Source: Bacillota bacterium
GTDB lineage: Bacteria; Bacillota; Clostridia; Peptostreptococcales; Acidaminobacteraceae
DNA length: 59,643 bases
Assembly (NCBI GenBank): GCA_030529225.1
Contig: JAUMXH010000003.1
Coordinates: forward strand, 7,219-66,861
Direction of reading: 5' to 3'
Shown here: piece by piece, positions 26,418-33,741 of the stretch
Layout: each line of letters starts with the position of its first letter
Position numbering within the stretch: position 1 is the first letter of the stretch
Notes under the pieces: model-generated
Told to the model about the DNA's origin: nothing
The model's input: only the letters and a program-made list of their open reading frames with translations
Databases searched by the model: none
Program-made: the position numbers and the translations under genes

Positions 26418-26441
26418 TCCCCCAACTTACGCTGTTCCCAA
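26418..26441 (-). repeat. IR1 copy d (inverted)
   Basis: Inverted copy of the WEQRK repeat. Identity with copy b (20047-20090) covers 24 bp, including the GTTGGGGGA extension that copies a and c lack. Confidence 0.88.
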
Positions 26442-26448
26442 TAAAGAG

Positions 26449-26493
26449 TAAAAAAAGACCCTCTCGGATTCCGCCGGAATCTCGGGAAGGTCT
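26449..26493 (-). terminator. Terminator of the DHH-phosphoesterase gene
   Basis: Minus strand: an imperfect hairpin with outer AGACC/GGTCT and inner GATTCC/GGAATC stems is followed by seven T. It lies between the DHH stop at 26504 and the silent hsdS'' cassette. Confidence 0.85.
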
Positions 26494-26503
26494 GTCCTCA
26501 CTT

Positions 26504-27427
26504 TTATTGATTGATTCGCTCGATGATCTCCTGTAAAAGTTCCTCGGCCCTGTCGTTCGGAACCTGGCAGGTTCCGGCGTTGAAGTGTCCGCCGCCGCCG
26601 TACTCGAGCATGATGTTTCCGATGTCCACCGGGTTGTCCTTCTTGAAGATGGACTTTCCGACCGTAAACACGGTGTTTTGCTGTTTGAGGCCCCAAATCA
26701 CCTGAATCGAAATGTTGCACTCCGGATACATCGCGTACTTGATGAAGCGGTTGCCCGGGTAGATGATCTCCTGATCTTTTAAATCCACGACCAGTACGTT
26801 GCCGTGCACCGTTGCGTTCTCTTTGATTTGTTGTTTGAATTCTTCCCTGTACTTGTTGTAAAGGTCGACTCGCTCCTTCACATCAGGCGTTTCCAGGATT
26901 TCCTCGATGCTCATGGTCTTGCAGTACTCGATCAGCTCCATCATCAGGTTGTAGTTGGAAACCGTGAATTCTCGGAATCTGCCGAGCCCCGTCCTCGCGT
27001 CCATCAGGAAGCTGAGCAGTTCCCAGCCCTTCGGCTCGAGCACGTCCTCCATTGTGAACTTTGCGCTGTCGGCCTTGTCGACCGCGAGCATCATCTCCTC
27101 GGAAATGTTCGGGAGCTTCTCCTTGCCGCCGTAATAGTTATACACGACCCTCGCCGCTGACGGCGCATTCGGGATGATGATGTGGTTTTCCTTTCGCGCC
27201 TTGTTCCTGGTGAGCTCGCTCAAGTGGTGGTCAAAGGCCAGGTGCACGCCGTCCACATAGGGTAGGTTGGTGGTGATATCTCTGCTTGTAATCTCAATCA
27301 GCCCGTCCTGCATATCTTTGGGATGCACGAATTTTATTTCATCGATGATGTCGAGTTCTCTCAAAATAACTGCCGATGCCAAACCGTCAAAATCGCTTCT
27401 CGTAAGCAGTCTATACTTTTCTTTCAT
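26504..27427 (-). CDS. DHH-family phosphoesterase
   Basis: Metal-dependent phosphoesterase, 307 residues. The DHH domain has RSDFDGLASAVIL near the N-terminus and FDHHLSE near residue 67. The C-terminal DHHA1-type motif is EYGGGGHFNAG, which binds the substrate phosphate. Relatives hydrolyse nanoRNA, polyphosphate or cyclic dinucleotides; which one cannot be told here. The usual additional sensor domains of GdpP-type proteins are absent. GAGGAGG precedes the ATG, and a strong terminator follows. Confidence 0.82.
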   Translation of the reverse strand: MKEKYRLLTRSDFDGLASAVILRELDIIDEIKFVHPKDMQDGLIEITSRDITTNLPYVDGVHLAFDHHLSELTRNKARKENHIIIPNAPSAARVVYNYYGGKEKLPNISEEMMLAVDKADSAKFTMEDVLEPKGWELLSFLMDARTGLGRFREFTVSNYNLMMELIEYCKTMSIEEILETPDVKERVDLYNKYREEFKQQIKENATVHGNVLVVDLKDQEIIYPGNRFIKYAMYPECNISIQVIWGLKQQNTVFTVGKSIFKKDNPVDIGNIMLEYGGGGHFNAGTCQVPNDRAEELLQEIIERINQ

Positions 27428-27504
27428 CTCGTCCTCCTCGGGAATTCTTAAACTGTCAGTGTGCTTACTGAATATCGTAAAAAAGACGAGAAACTTTAAT
27501 TTCT

Positions 27505-29496
27505 TTATCCGTCGATCATGTCAAACTCGAGGTCCACAATGAAGAGGTCGCCGTCGATGGTCAAGTCGAACTTGCCGCCCAGGGTGTTGGTGAAACTCTC
27601 CACGATCGCCAGACCCAGGCCGCTGCCGTCATTGGAGCGCGACTTGTCCCCGCGCACAAAACGACCGGTGATTTCCTCCTTCGAGAAGTTCATCTCGTAA
27701 GACGAGGTGTTCTTGATTTGGAACCTGGCCTTGTTGTCCACGCTCGCCTGCAGGCTGATGAAGATGCGGGTGCCATGAAGCGAGTATTTGAGCGCGTTGT
27801 CGATCAGGTTTTGCAGGACGCGGTAGAGCTTTCTGCCGTCCGACTTGATGTAGAGTTCGGTGTCGGGTAGGGAGGTCTTGATGTGGAGGCCCGACGAGAG
27901 GATCTTGTCGTCCATGGTCGCCAAGGTCTGATGGATCAGCTTTTTGAGGTCGATCACCTGCAGGTCCACGTCCATGCTCCCGCTCTCACTCTTGGAGAGG
28001 GCGAAGAGGTCTTCGATGATGTCCTTGAGCTTGTTCGATTTCTGCTCCAGGATGCGCACATAGTCGCGAGAGACCTCGTCCAGGTCCTCCTTTCCCAGAA
28101 GGTCGATGTAGCCGATGATCGAGGTCAGCGGCGTCTTCAGGTCGTGTGAGACGTTGGTAATCAGTTCAGTCTTCATCTTTTCGCTCTTTGAAGCTTCCTT
28201 GACCCGCTCTTCAAACTCTTGGTTCAGCAGAAACAGAGAGTTTTTGATCTTAACGGAAAAGAGGGCGGTGACCACGACCTCGATGAAGAGGACCAGGAGC
28301 CAGAGCTCGTAGATGCCCATCGCGAGCGAAAGGAAGAAGGCCAGGAGCATCAGGAGGGCGCTCAGCACGATGTAAAGGTTGAAGTACTTGCGCAGTTTTC
28401 GGTTCGTGTTTTGCGCGTCCGCCGGCTTGGAGCTAAAGATGACCCTGAAGAAGTCGAGCAAAAACTTGACGATCCTGACGATGACCATCGAAATGCAGTA
28501 GATCAGGAATCGCTTTCTGTAGTTGTCAGACTTCAGGTTGCGGATGATCGACATCATGACCATGAGGCAGAAACTTGCGACCACGGTGACCGAGACGCTG
28601 ATCAGGCCCGCTCGGTAGAGCGAGTTGTTCGGCTCATACAGGTTCATCGGAATCACATTATCGAGGGCCGGAATCGCCGGAAGGATGGAGCACAGCTTAA
28701 ATTCAATGAAAATGGCATCAAAGAAGAACTCGAATTTTTCGTCGCTGTTCGGCTTTCTGCCCGAACCGAGCACCAGGAGCAGGAAGATGAGGAAAAGGAC
28801 CCCGATGCAATCCAGGAGCTTGAGCTTGATCATCAGATAGTGATCGCGCGCCAGGTTCCATTCTTTTCTCGCAATGTTCAGCACCTTATCATTATAAGAG
28901 ACGTAGACCGCCCTGACGTTCTCCAGGTTGCCGACCGAATCATAAAAATTGCGTTTGCTGAGTTTTGCCCGGGTCACCTTCGCCGAACTGTCCGAGTCCA
29001 TGCTCATCTCGTCGATGCTGTAGTCGATCCAGGCGTAGAGCGAGTTCTCGTAGATTTTGTCCCTGATTTCGTCCTTGCTCAGCCCCCTCAGGTCCTCGCT
29101 GGCAAATCGGTAGCCGTCGGTGCTCTCAAAATAATAAGAAAACTTTTTGTCCGAGGCAAAGAGCTGCCCGGTCACCAAAAAGTCGTAGTTTCGGGGGATA
29201 TAGTTGATTTTATCGTGTTTGAACTTGCCGTTGTATTCCGGCTGAGAAAACTCCTCCGCCATCTGCTCGATGTTCACCAGAGCGATGCTGACGATCGCGT
29301 CGACGTAGGAACTCTCCATGAAATCGTCAATCAGAAAGGACTCGTAGGTGAAGTTTTTAAAGTACTTGCCGTCCTTGTTCGAAAGCATGTTGTTGACTGT
29401 ATACTTGCTGAAACTGAAAATGAGCGTGACAAAGGACAGGTAAAGAAAGACCTTACATGCCGGATGTCTAAGTATATTTCTCAATCTTGTAGCCAA
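27505..29496 (-). CDS. Sensor histidine kinase with multi-span membrane region
   Basis: A 663-residue kinase. Helix 1 is at about 15-32, then an extracytoplasmic region of about 190 residues, then five or six further hydrophobic segments (about 229-245, 260-280, 298-318, 329-352, 371-393 and 395-415). After this comes the dimerisation helix with H451 in NVSHDLKTPLTS and the ATPase domain (NLIDNALKYS, GSGLGLAIV). The start appears to be TTG at 29496, 29 nt inside the response regulator gene; TTG at 29484 is an alternative, as neither has an ideal ribosome binding site. It partners the upstream response regulator. An ABC exporter lies upstream on the same strand, so antibiotic or envelope stress sensing is possible but not shown. 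Confidence 0.88.
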   Translation of the reverse strand: MATRLRNILRHPACKVFLYLSFVTLIFSFSKYTVNNMLSNKDGKYFKNFTYESFLIDDFMESSYVDAIVSIALVNIEQMAEEFSQPEYNGKFKHDKINYIPRNYDFLVTGQLFASDKKFSYYFESTDGYRFASEDLRGLSKDEIRDKIYENSLYAWIDYSIDEMSMDSDSSAKVTRAKLSKRNFYDSVGNLENVRAVYVSYNDKVLNIARKEWNLARDHYLMIKLKLLDCIGVLFLIFLLLVLGSGRKPNSDEKFEFFFDAIFIEFKLCSILPAIPALDNVIPMNLYEPNNSLYRAGLISVSVTVVASFCLMVMMSIIRNLKSDNYRKRFLIYCISMVIVRIVKFLLDFFRVIFSSKPADAQNTNRKLRKYFNLYIVLSALLMLLAFFLSLAMGIYELWLLVLFIEVVVTALFSVKIKNSLFLLNQEFEERVKEASKSEKMKTELITNVSHDLKTPLTSIIGYIDLLGKEDLDEVSRDYVRILEQKSNKLKDIIEDLFALSKSESGSMDVDLQVIDLKKLIHQTLATMDDKILSSGLHIKTSLPDTELYIKSDGRKLYRVLQNLIDNALKYSLHGTRIFISLQASVDNKARFQIKNTSSYEMNFSKEEITGRFVRGDKSRSNDGSGLGLAIVESFTNTLGGKFDLTIDGDLFIVDLEFDMIDG

Positions 29497-30178
29497 TTCC
29501 CCATACCACCTTCAAATAATCCGGATTTTTCGGGTCGATTTCAATCTTTTCCCGAATCCTCCTAATGTGTACCATAACGGTGTTTTCGGCTCCAAAAGAG
29601 TCCTCCTTCCAGACGCTCTCGTAGATTTTGTCGGCCGAAAAGACCATGCCCAGGTTCTGCATTAAAAATTCCATGATCTTGTATTCGGTAGAGGTGAGTT
29701 TGGCATCGTTTCCGTTGATGAAGAGCTGCTTTGTGCCGGTATCCAGCGCCAGCGCGCCGTTTCGAATCACCTCGGGATTGGCGCTCTCCATGACCCCGAG
29801 TTCCAGGTAGCGCCGGAGTTGTGACTTGACTCTGGCGATCAGGACCTGGGGACTGTACGGTTTGGAGATGTAGTCGTCGGCTCCCATCGAGAGGCCGAGC
29901 ACCTTGTCGGTGTCCTCGCTCTTTGCCGAAAGCATGATGATCGGGAGATTGTTTTTCTCCCGAATCTTCATCAGCGCAGAGAGGCCGTCCAGCTTGGGCA
30001 TCATGATGTCGAGCAGGATGAGGTGGATTTCATTCGAGTTCAGTGCCTCCAGCGCTTCCAGGCCGTTCGATGCCTCGATGATCCGGTATCCTTCCAAACT
30101 CAACAGCTTTGCGATGGCTCCCCTAATGTCGCCATCATCGTCTACCAAAAGAATATTTATAGAATGATTTGTTTGCAT
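29468..30178 (-). CDS. OmpR/PhoB-family response regulator
   Basis: Response regulator of 236 residues with receiver residues D13/D14/D15, phospho-acceptor D57 in LILLDIMMP, S84 and K86. The winged-helix domain (about 140-236) has SADKIYESVW and NTVMVHIRRIREKI. AAGGAG lies 6 nt before the ATG. Its 3' end overlaps the kinase start. Two tandem 9-bp repeats with an 11-bp period (30237-30256) lie about 60 nt upstream of the gene and could be its own binding site. Confidence 0.9.
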   Translation of the reverse strand: MQTNHSINILLVDDDGDIRGAIAKLLSLEGYRIIEASNGLEALEALNSNEIHLILLDIMMPKLDGLSALMKIREKNNLPIIMLSAKSEDTDKVLGLSMGADDYISKPYSPQVLIARVKSQLRRYLELGVMESANPEVIRNGALALDTGTKQLFINGNDAKLTSTEYKIMEFLMQNLGMVFSADKIYESVWKEDSFGAENTVMVHIRRIREKIEIDPKNPDYLKVVWGIGYKIEKYT

Positions 30179-30236
30179 CCTAAGCTCCTTACTCGTCAGT
30201 TTAAACCGATTTTATTACAATTAAGCGGACAGAAAG

Positions 30237-30256
30237 CTTACTTTTCTCTTACTTTT
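30237..30256 (-). promoter_or_regulatory. Tandem direct repeat, candidate response-regulator box
   Basis: Minus strand AAAAGTAAG occurs twice (30248-30256 and 30237-30245) with an 11-bp period. OmpR-family regulators commonly bind such repeats. It lies between the ABC permease stop and the response regulator start. Confidence 0.45.
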
Positions 30257-30270
30257 TCGCCGCCCGCCGA

Positions 30271-31077
30271 TTAGCCTTTCAAATTCAAGTACTTAGAACA
30301 GATCCCCATCGTTCCGAGCCAAAACGCGACGATTTTGATGCCGCTGGTGAGATAGGAAATCACAAAAGAACGCGACAGATGGGCGTTCACTTGTGCCATC
30401 GAGAACGTTTCCCCACTGTAGGTACCGGTCAGGAACGGTTGGATGGCATAATTTGTGAGCAACGAAAATAGGATGGACAGGAGGATGAAGTAGACGGTCG
30501 CCATCAATCCTCTTTTTCCACTGTGCAGAAACTGCGCGAGGGATATCGAGAAGTACCCTGTCAGGATGAAGGCCAAAAGGTTCAAAAACTGTGATAGGGC
30601 AATCTTCATGCCCAAGCCTGTGAACATTTCTTTGACGATGTTGACCAGGATGGAGAACTCAAACGGAAAATCCGGAGCAATTTTTCTCATCAACCCCCCG
30701 AAGACCGCCATCGAGAAGAGGTAGTAGGAAAGGACCGCGAGCACGAAACCGAGAAAACTCAGTAGAAGGGTCGCGAAAATTTTACTGAGCACGATGGTAC
30801 CGGTTCTCGCCGGCAAGGTGTGGGTCAGGTAGCCTTCGTTGCTGAACATCTTACTCAAAAACCACGGGAAGGATGAAATCAGTCCCGAGATCGAAAATCC
30901 AAAACAGGCGACCGACGGAGCAATCAGGACGAGGGCGATTTTTTGCGTTTCGTAAGTCCCTTGTATACTTCTCCCAATCGGGATGGAAATTAGAATGATG
31001 GTGCCGAAGATGAGCCAAGAGAGGCCGATTCGTTTAAACAGGCTGATGATGTCGTGTTTAATCAGTTTGATTAGCAT
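30271..31077 (-). CDS. ABC exporter, membrane subunit
   Basis: A 268-residue integral membrane protein with six predicted helices (about 18-36, 50-72, 95-125, 155-182, 197-220 and 235-258) and no enzymatic motif, like ABC-2-type permeases. Its start overlaps the end of the ATPase gene by 7 nt, so the two are co-translated and form one transporter. A two-component system follows on the same strand. The exported substrate is unknown. Confidence 0.78.
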   Translation of the reverse strand: MLIKLIKHDIISLFKRIGLSWLIFGTIILISIPIGRSIQGTYETQKIALVLIAPSVACFGFSISGLISSFPWFLSKMFSNEGYLTHTLPARTGTIVLSKIFATLLLSFLGFVLAVLSYYLFSMAVFGGLMRKIAPDFPFEFSILVNIVKEMFTGLGMKIALSQFLNLLAFILTGYFSISLAQFLHSGKRGLMATVYFILLSILFSLLTNYAIQPFLTGTYSGETFSMAQVNAHLSRSFVISYLTSGIKIVAFWLGTMGICSKYLNLKG

Positions 31078-31769
31078 TTGAATACCTCCTTGAAGTAGTC
31101 GTTGAGAGACATGCCGCTCTGCTCTGTGATGACTTGTTTTTCCTGATGCAGGACGAGCTTCCCGTTCTTGATAAAGATGGCCTCGTCCAGGATTTCTTCG
31201 ATATCCTGAATCAGGTGGGTAGAAATCAGAAGGGTCGCGTTTCTGCTGTACTTGCTGAGTATGGTGTCCAGGATGAACTGCCTCGCCGCCGGGTCGACCG
31301 CTCCGAGGGGCTCGTCCAGGATGAAGAGCTTGGCGTCTCTTGCCATGACCAGGCTGAGCTGGACTTTTTCCAGCATCCCCTTAGAGAGTTGCTTGAGCTT
31401 TTTATTTTCTTTGACATCCAGGCTCTCTATCATATGGAGCGCCTTCTCCTCGTCAAAGTCGCTGTAGAAGTCTTTGAACAGGGAAATCGCGTTCGATACC
31501 TTGAGGTTTTTATCAAAGTAGAGTTCGTCCGGCAGGTAGGAAATCAGGGCTTTGGTCAGGTGGCAAGGCTTCATCCCGTCAATCAGGATTTCCCCCTCGC
31601 TCGGCTTGATCAGTCCCATCGCCGTTTTGATTAAGGTGGTCTTGCCGGATCCGTTCGGGCCCAGGAGACCCACGATTTTACCCGGTTTCAGCGCAATGTT
31701 GAAGGAATCAACCGCGACTTTGGACCCGTATTTTATACTCAGGTTTTGACATTCCAATACATTTCCCAT
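31071..31769 (-). CDS. ABC exporter, ATP-binding subunit (YtrB-like)
   Basis: A 232-residue ATPase with Walker A GPNGSGKTT near 34-42 and Walker B KLFILDEPLGAVDP. The signature is LSKGMLEK, not LSGGQ, as in the YtrB/drug-exporter subgroup. The ISTHLIQDIEEI switch histidine is present. ATG 31769 is the start: AAGGAG lies just upstream, and the open frame continuing to 32189 has no family similarity. It pairs with the permease downstream. Confidence 0.88.
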   Translation of the reverse strand: MGNVLECQNLSIKYGSKVAVDSFNIALKPGKIVGLLGPNGSGKTTLIKTAMGLIKPSEGEILIDGMKPCHLTKALISYLPDELYFDKNLKVSNAISLFKDFYSDFDEEKALHMIESLDVKENKKLKQLSKGMLEKVQLSLVMARDAKLFILDEPLGAVDPAARQFILDTILSKYSRNATLLISTHLIQDIEEILDEAIFIKNGKLVLHQEKQVITEQSGMSLNDYFKEVFKC

Positions 31770-31847
31770 ATGTTTTGCTCCTTTTCTGTTCTGTCGCATC
31801 GAGGATGGGATCCTCGGACGGGTTTTCTTCATTTTTAGCCAATTCTT

Positions 31848-31898
31848 ATTCTTTCCAAAAAGACTTGCGCTCAGCCGCCCCTTCTTTTTGGAAAGAAT
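31848..31898. repeat. Perfect 15-bp inverted repeat
   Basis: Arms at 31848-31862 and 31884-31898 (ATTCTTTCCAAAAAG and its complement) are separated by 21 nt. It lies in the 230-bp gap between gntR and the ABC exporter. There is no proper T tract, so it is not a clear terminator. A second small hairpin, GAGGAT-GGG-ATCCTC, is at 31801-31815. No gene is seen in 31770-31999. Confidence 0.7.
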
Positions 31899-31999
31899 AA
31901 AAACAGAGGGCTTTGTCACTCCCTTAGGCATGAGCGAACCCCCTGTTCCTTGTTGACGTTTGCCTTCCCGCTTGAGAACGCGCTCGGACGGAATCGGGA

Positions 32000-32665
32000 T
32001 CACTCGGACTTTGTCGCCCGGTAGCGCTCCAAAACCTGTTTTCCCGCGTTGATCAGGTGCTTTTTCATCGCGAGCTGGGCTCTCTCCACATCGTTCACGA
32101 GGATTGCATCCAAAATCTCCTTGTGCTCCCTGACGGTTTCCTTGCTGCGCTCCGGCGCCATCAAAAGCCGGATGTTGTAGCAGTAGCAACGGATGATGTC
32201 GTTTAAATTTCCGAGCTGCTTTTTGAGAATTTCGTTCTTGGAGGCATTGTAGATTTCCGCGTGAAACAAGTGGTCGTACTCCATAAAGAGCTTGGGATCG
32301 TAGTCCATCAGAATCTCTTTTTGCTTCTCATAATACTGAAGCAGGTTCTCGCGGTTCCGCTCAGTGAAGTTGTGCAGGGCGTCCTCGACTGCAAAAACTT
32401 CGAGGGCCTGCCGGACAAACTGGGCGTCGACGATGAAGGAAATCTCAAACTCCCTGACATAGGTTTTTTTGTGGGCTTCCATGATGACCCAGCCCTCGGA
32501 GTTCAGTTCGTGCAGGGCATCGCGAATCGGTGTCCTGCTGATTCCCAAATCCTCGGCCAGTTTTCTTTCATTCAGGGTTTCTCCCGGCGAATAGCTTCCG
32601 GAAATGATGCCGTCCTTTAAGTGTTCGTATACTTTTGTTTTATATGATACGGGTTTTGTAATCAC
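32000..32665 (-). CDS. GntR-family transcriptional regulator (FCD type)
   Basis: Regulator of 221 residues. The N-terminal winged helix has ERKLAEDLGISRTPIRDAL, the recognition helix typical of GntR/FadR proteins. The helical FCD effector domain (about 85-215) has D, H and H positions (EYDHLFHAEIY, REHKEILDAI) that usually bind a metal and an organic acid. The start is GTG 32665 with GAGGAG upstream. It follows the isocitrate dehydrogenase gene by 68 nt. A palindrome of the type this family binds covers the promoter of the gltA-acn-icd operon, so control of that operon by a citrate-cycle acid is a sound inference. Confidence 0.9.
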   Translation of the reverse strand: MITKPVSYKTKVYEHLKDGIISGSYSPGETLNERKLAEDLGISRTPIRDALHELNSEGWVIMEAHKKTYVREFEISFIVDAQFVRQALEVFAVEDALHNFTERNRENLLQYYEKQKEILMDYDPKLFMEYDHLFHAEIYNASKNEILKKQLGNLNDIIRCYCYNIRLLMAPERSKETVREHKEILDAILVNDVERAQLAMKKHLINAGKQVLERYRATKSE

Positions 32666-32702
32666 TTTTTTCTCCTCGATATTGTCAGCCTAAGCTGCTA
32701 CA

Positions 32703-32731
32703 ATCATAGCACTATTTGAGTAAATATTCAA
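32703..32731 (-). promoter_or_regulatory. Internal promoter for the GntR regulator
   Basis: Minus strand: TTGAAT (32726-32731), 17-nt spacer, TATGAT (32703-32708) preceded by TGC (extended -10). It lies directly after the icd stop. Confidence 0.55.
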
Positions 32732-32733
32732 GA

Positions 32734-33726
32734 TTACAGCTGCCTGATCAGCGCATCTGTAAACTCTTCGGTTCCGAGACTTCCGCCCAAATCGGCGGTA
32801 AAGTGTTCCTCTTTGCTGAGCACCTTGTCGATGGCCGCTCTGATGCGTTGCGCCGCTTCGCGCTTGCCCGTGTAGTCCAGCATCAGGCAAGAGGCCAGGA
32901 GCAGGGCGGTCGGGTTTGCGAGGTTCTTTCCCGCGATGTCCGGCGCCGAGCCGTGAACCGCTTCAAAGAGCGCGATATCCTTTCCGATATTCGCTGAGCT
33001 CGCCAGGCCCAAGCCGCCAATCAGTCCCGCCATCAAATCGGACAGGATGTCTCCGTAGAGGTTGCCGGTCACGATCACATCGAACTGCGCAGGATTCATC
33101 ACGAGCTGCATTGCCATGTTGTCGACCAGGATCTCCTGCATCTCGATGCTCGGGTACTCCTTTGCAATCTCCCTGCCGATTTGGAGAAAGAGGCCGTCGG
33201 TCTCCTTCATGATGTTGGCCTTGGTGACCACGGAAACCTTCTTTCTACCTTGGTTTAACGCATATTCAAAGGCTGCGCGGATGATGCGTTCGGTCTTGCT
33301 TCGGGTCACGATCTTGATGCTGCGTCTCTCATCCTCCGAAACCCTTTCCTCGATTCCGGCGTAGAGGCCCTCGGTGTTCTCGCGGAAGAGCACGAGGTCC
33401 ATGTCCTTGTGTAGGCAGGGAACCGAACCGATCTTGTGAATCGGCCTGATGTTGGCAAAGAGGTCGTACTTCTTTCGCAAAGAGACGTTGATGCTGCGAA
33501 AGCCTTCGCCGATCGGGGTGCTAATCGGGCCTTTCAGAACAATGCGGGTTCGCTCTATGCTCTCATACACCTCGCTCGGGATCAGTTCTCCCGTCTGCTC
33601 AAAGGTGGTGATGCCGGCGTTTACAAGTTCCCACTCTATGTCCACGCCCGCTGCCGCAATGACCTTTTTTACCGCCTCGGTAATCTCCGGGCCGATGCCG
33701 TCTCCCTGTATCAATGTGACCTTCAT
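32734..33726 (-). CDS. icd: Isocitrate dehydrogenase (isocitrate/isopropylmalate family)
   Basis: Oxidative decarboxylation of isocitrate to 2-oxoglutarate. The 330-residue protein has IQGDGIGPEI at the N-terminus, TPIGEGFRSINVSLRKKYDLFANIRP for isocitrate binding, and LYGDILSDLMAGLIGGLG with metal-binding aspartates. The short form resembles NAD-type isocitrate dehydrogenases. The family also includes isopropylmalate and homoisocitrate dehydrogenases, but the position directly after citrate synthase and aconitase settles the role. The gap to acn is 15 nt. Confidence 0.88.
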   Translation of the reverse strand: MKVTLIQGDGIGPEITEAVKKVIAAAGVDIEWELVNAGITTFEQTGELIPSEVYESIERTRIVLKGPISTPIGEGFRSINVSLRKKYDLFANIRPIHKIGSVPCLHKDMDLVLFRENTEGLYAGIEERVSEDERRSIKIVTRSKTERIIRAAFEYALNQGRKKVSVVTKANIMKETDGLFLQIGREIAKEYPSIEMQEILVDNMAMQLVMNPAQFDVIVTGNLYGDILSDLMAGLIGGLGLASSANIGKDIALFEAVHGSAPDIAGKNLANPTALLLASCLMLDYTGKREAAQRIRAAIDKVLSKEEHFTADLGGSLGTEEFTDALIRQL

Positions 33727-33741
33727 ATTGACCTCCCGTCT

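Larger units (their letters stand above)
25922..26441 (-). pseudogene. Silent half-hsdS cassette in reverse orientation (hsdS'', one TRD, no start)
   Basis: Minus-strand frame: WEQRK - LGDIVQIERGESPRPIDDYI and onward as a fourth distinct TRD - KLDHLITLHQRK, then an immediate TAG. It lacks the C-terminal linker helix of full HsdS and has no ATG or ribosome binding site. The terminator of the DHH-protein gene (26449-26493) sits directly upstream of it on the minus strand, so read-through should be low. Its opposite orientation makes it the partner available for inversion with the expressed hsdS. Confidence 0.85.

Noticed and set aside
19456..26441. Repeats of 33-44 bp considered as a CRISPR array
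   Set aside because: There are only four copies of each, they are coding (WEQRK, LDHLITLHQRK), both orientations occur, and the spacing is 0.4-4.4 kb rather than about 30-40 bp.
28219..29565. Plus-strand open frame (448 codons)
   Set aside because: Antisense to the histidine kinase gene; composition (D/E/R/V-rich) is that of a reverse-complement shadow.
31770..32189. Upstream extension of the YtrB-like ATPase frame
   Set aside because: It has no similarity, spans a perfect inverted repeat, and the AAGGAG at the internal ATG 31769 marks the true start.
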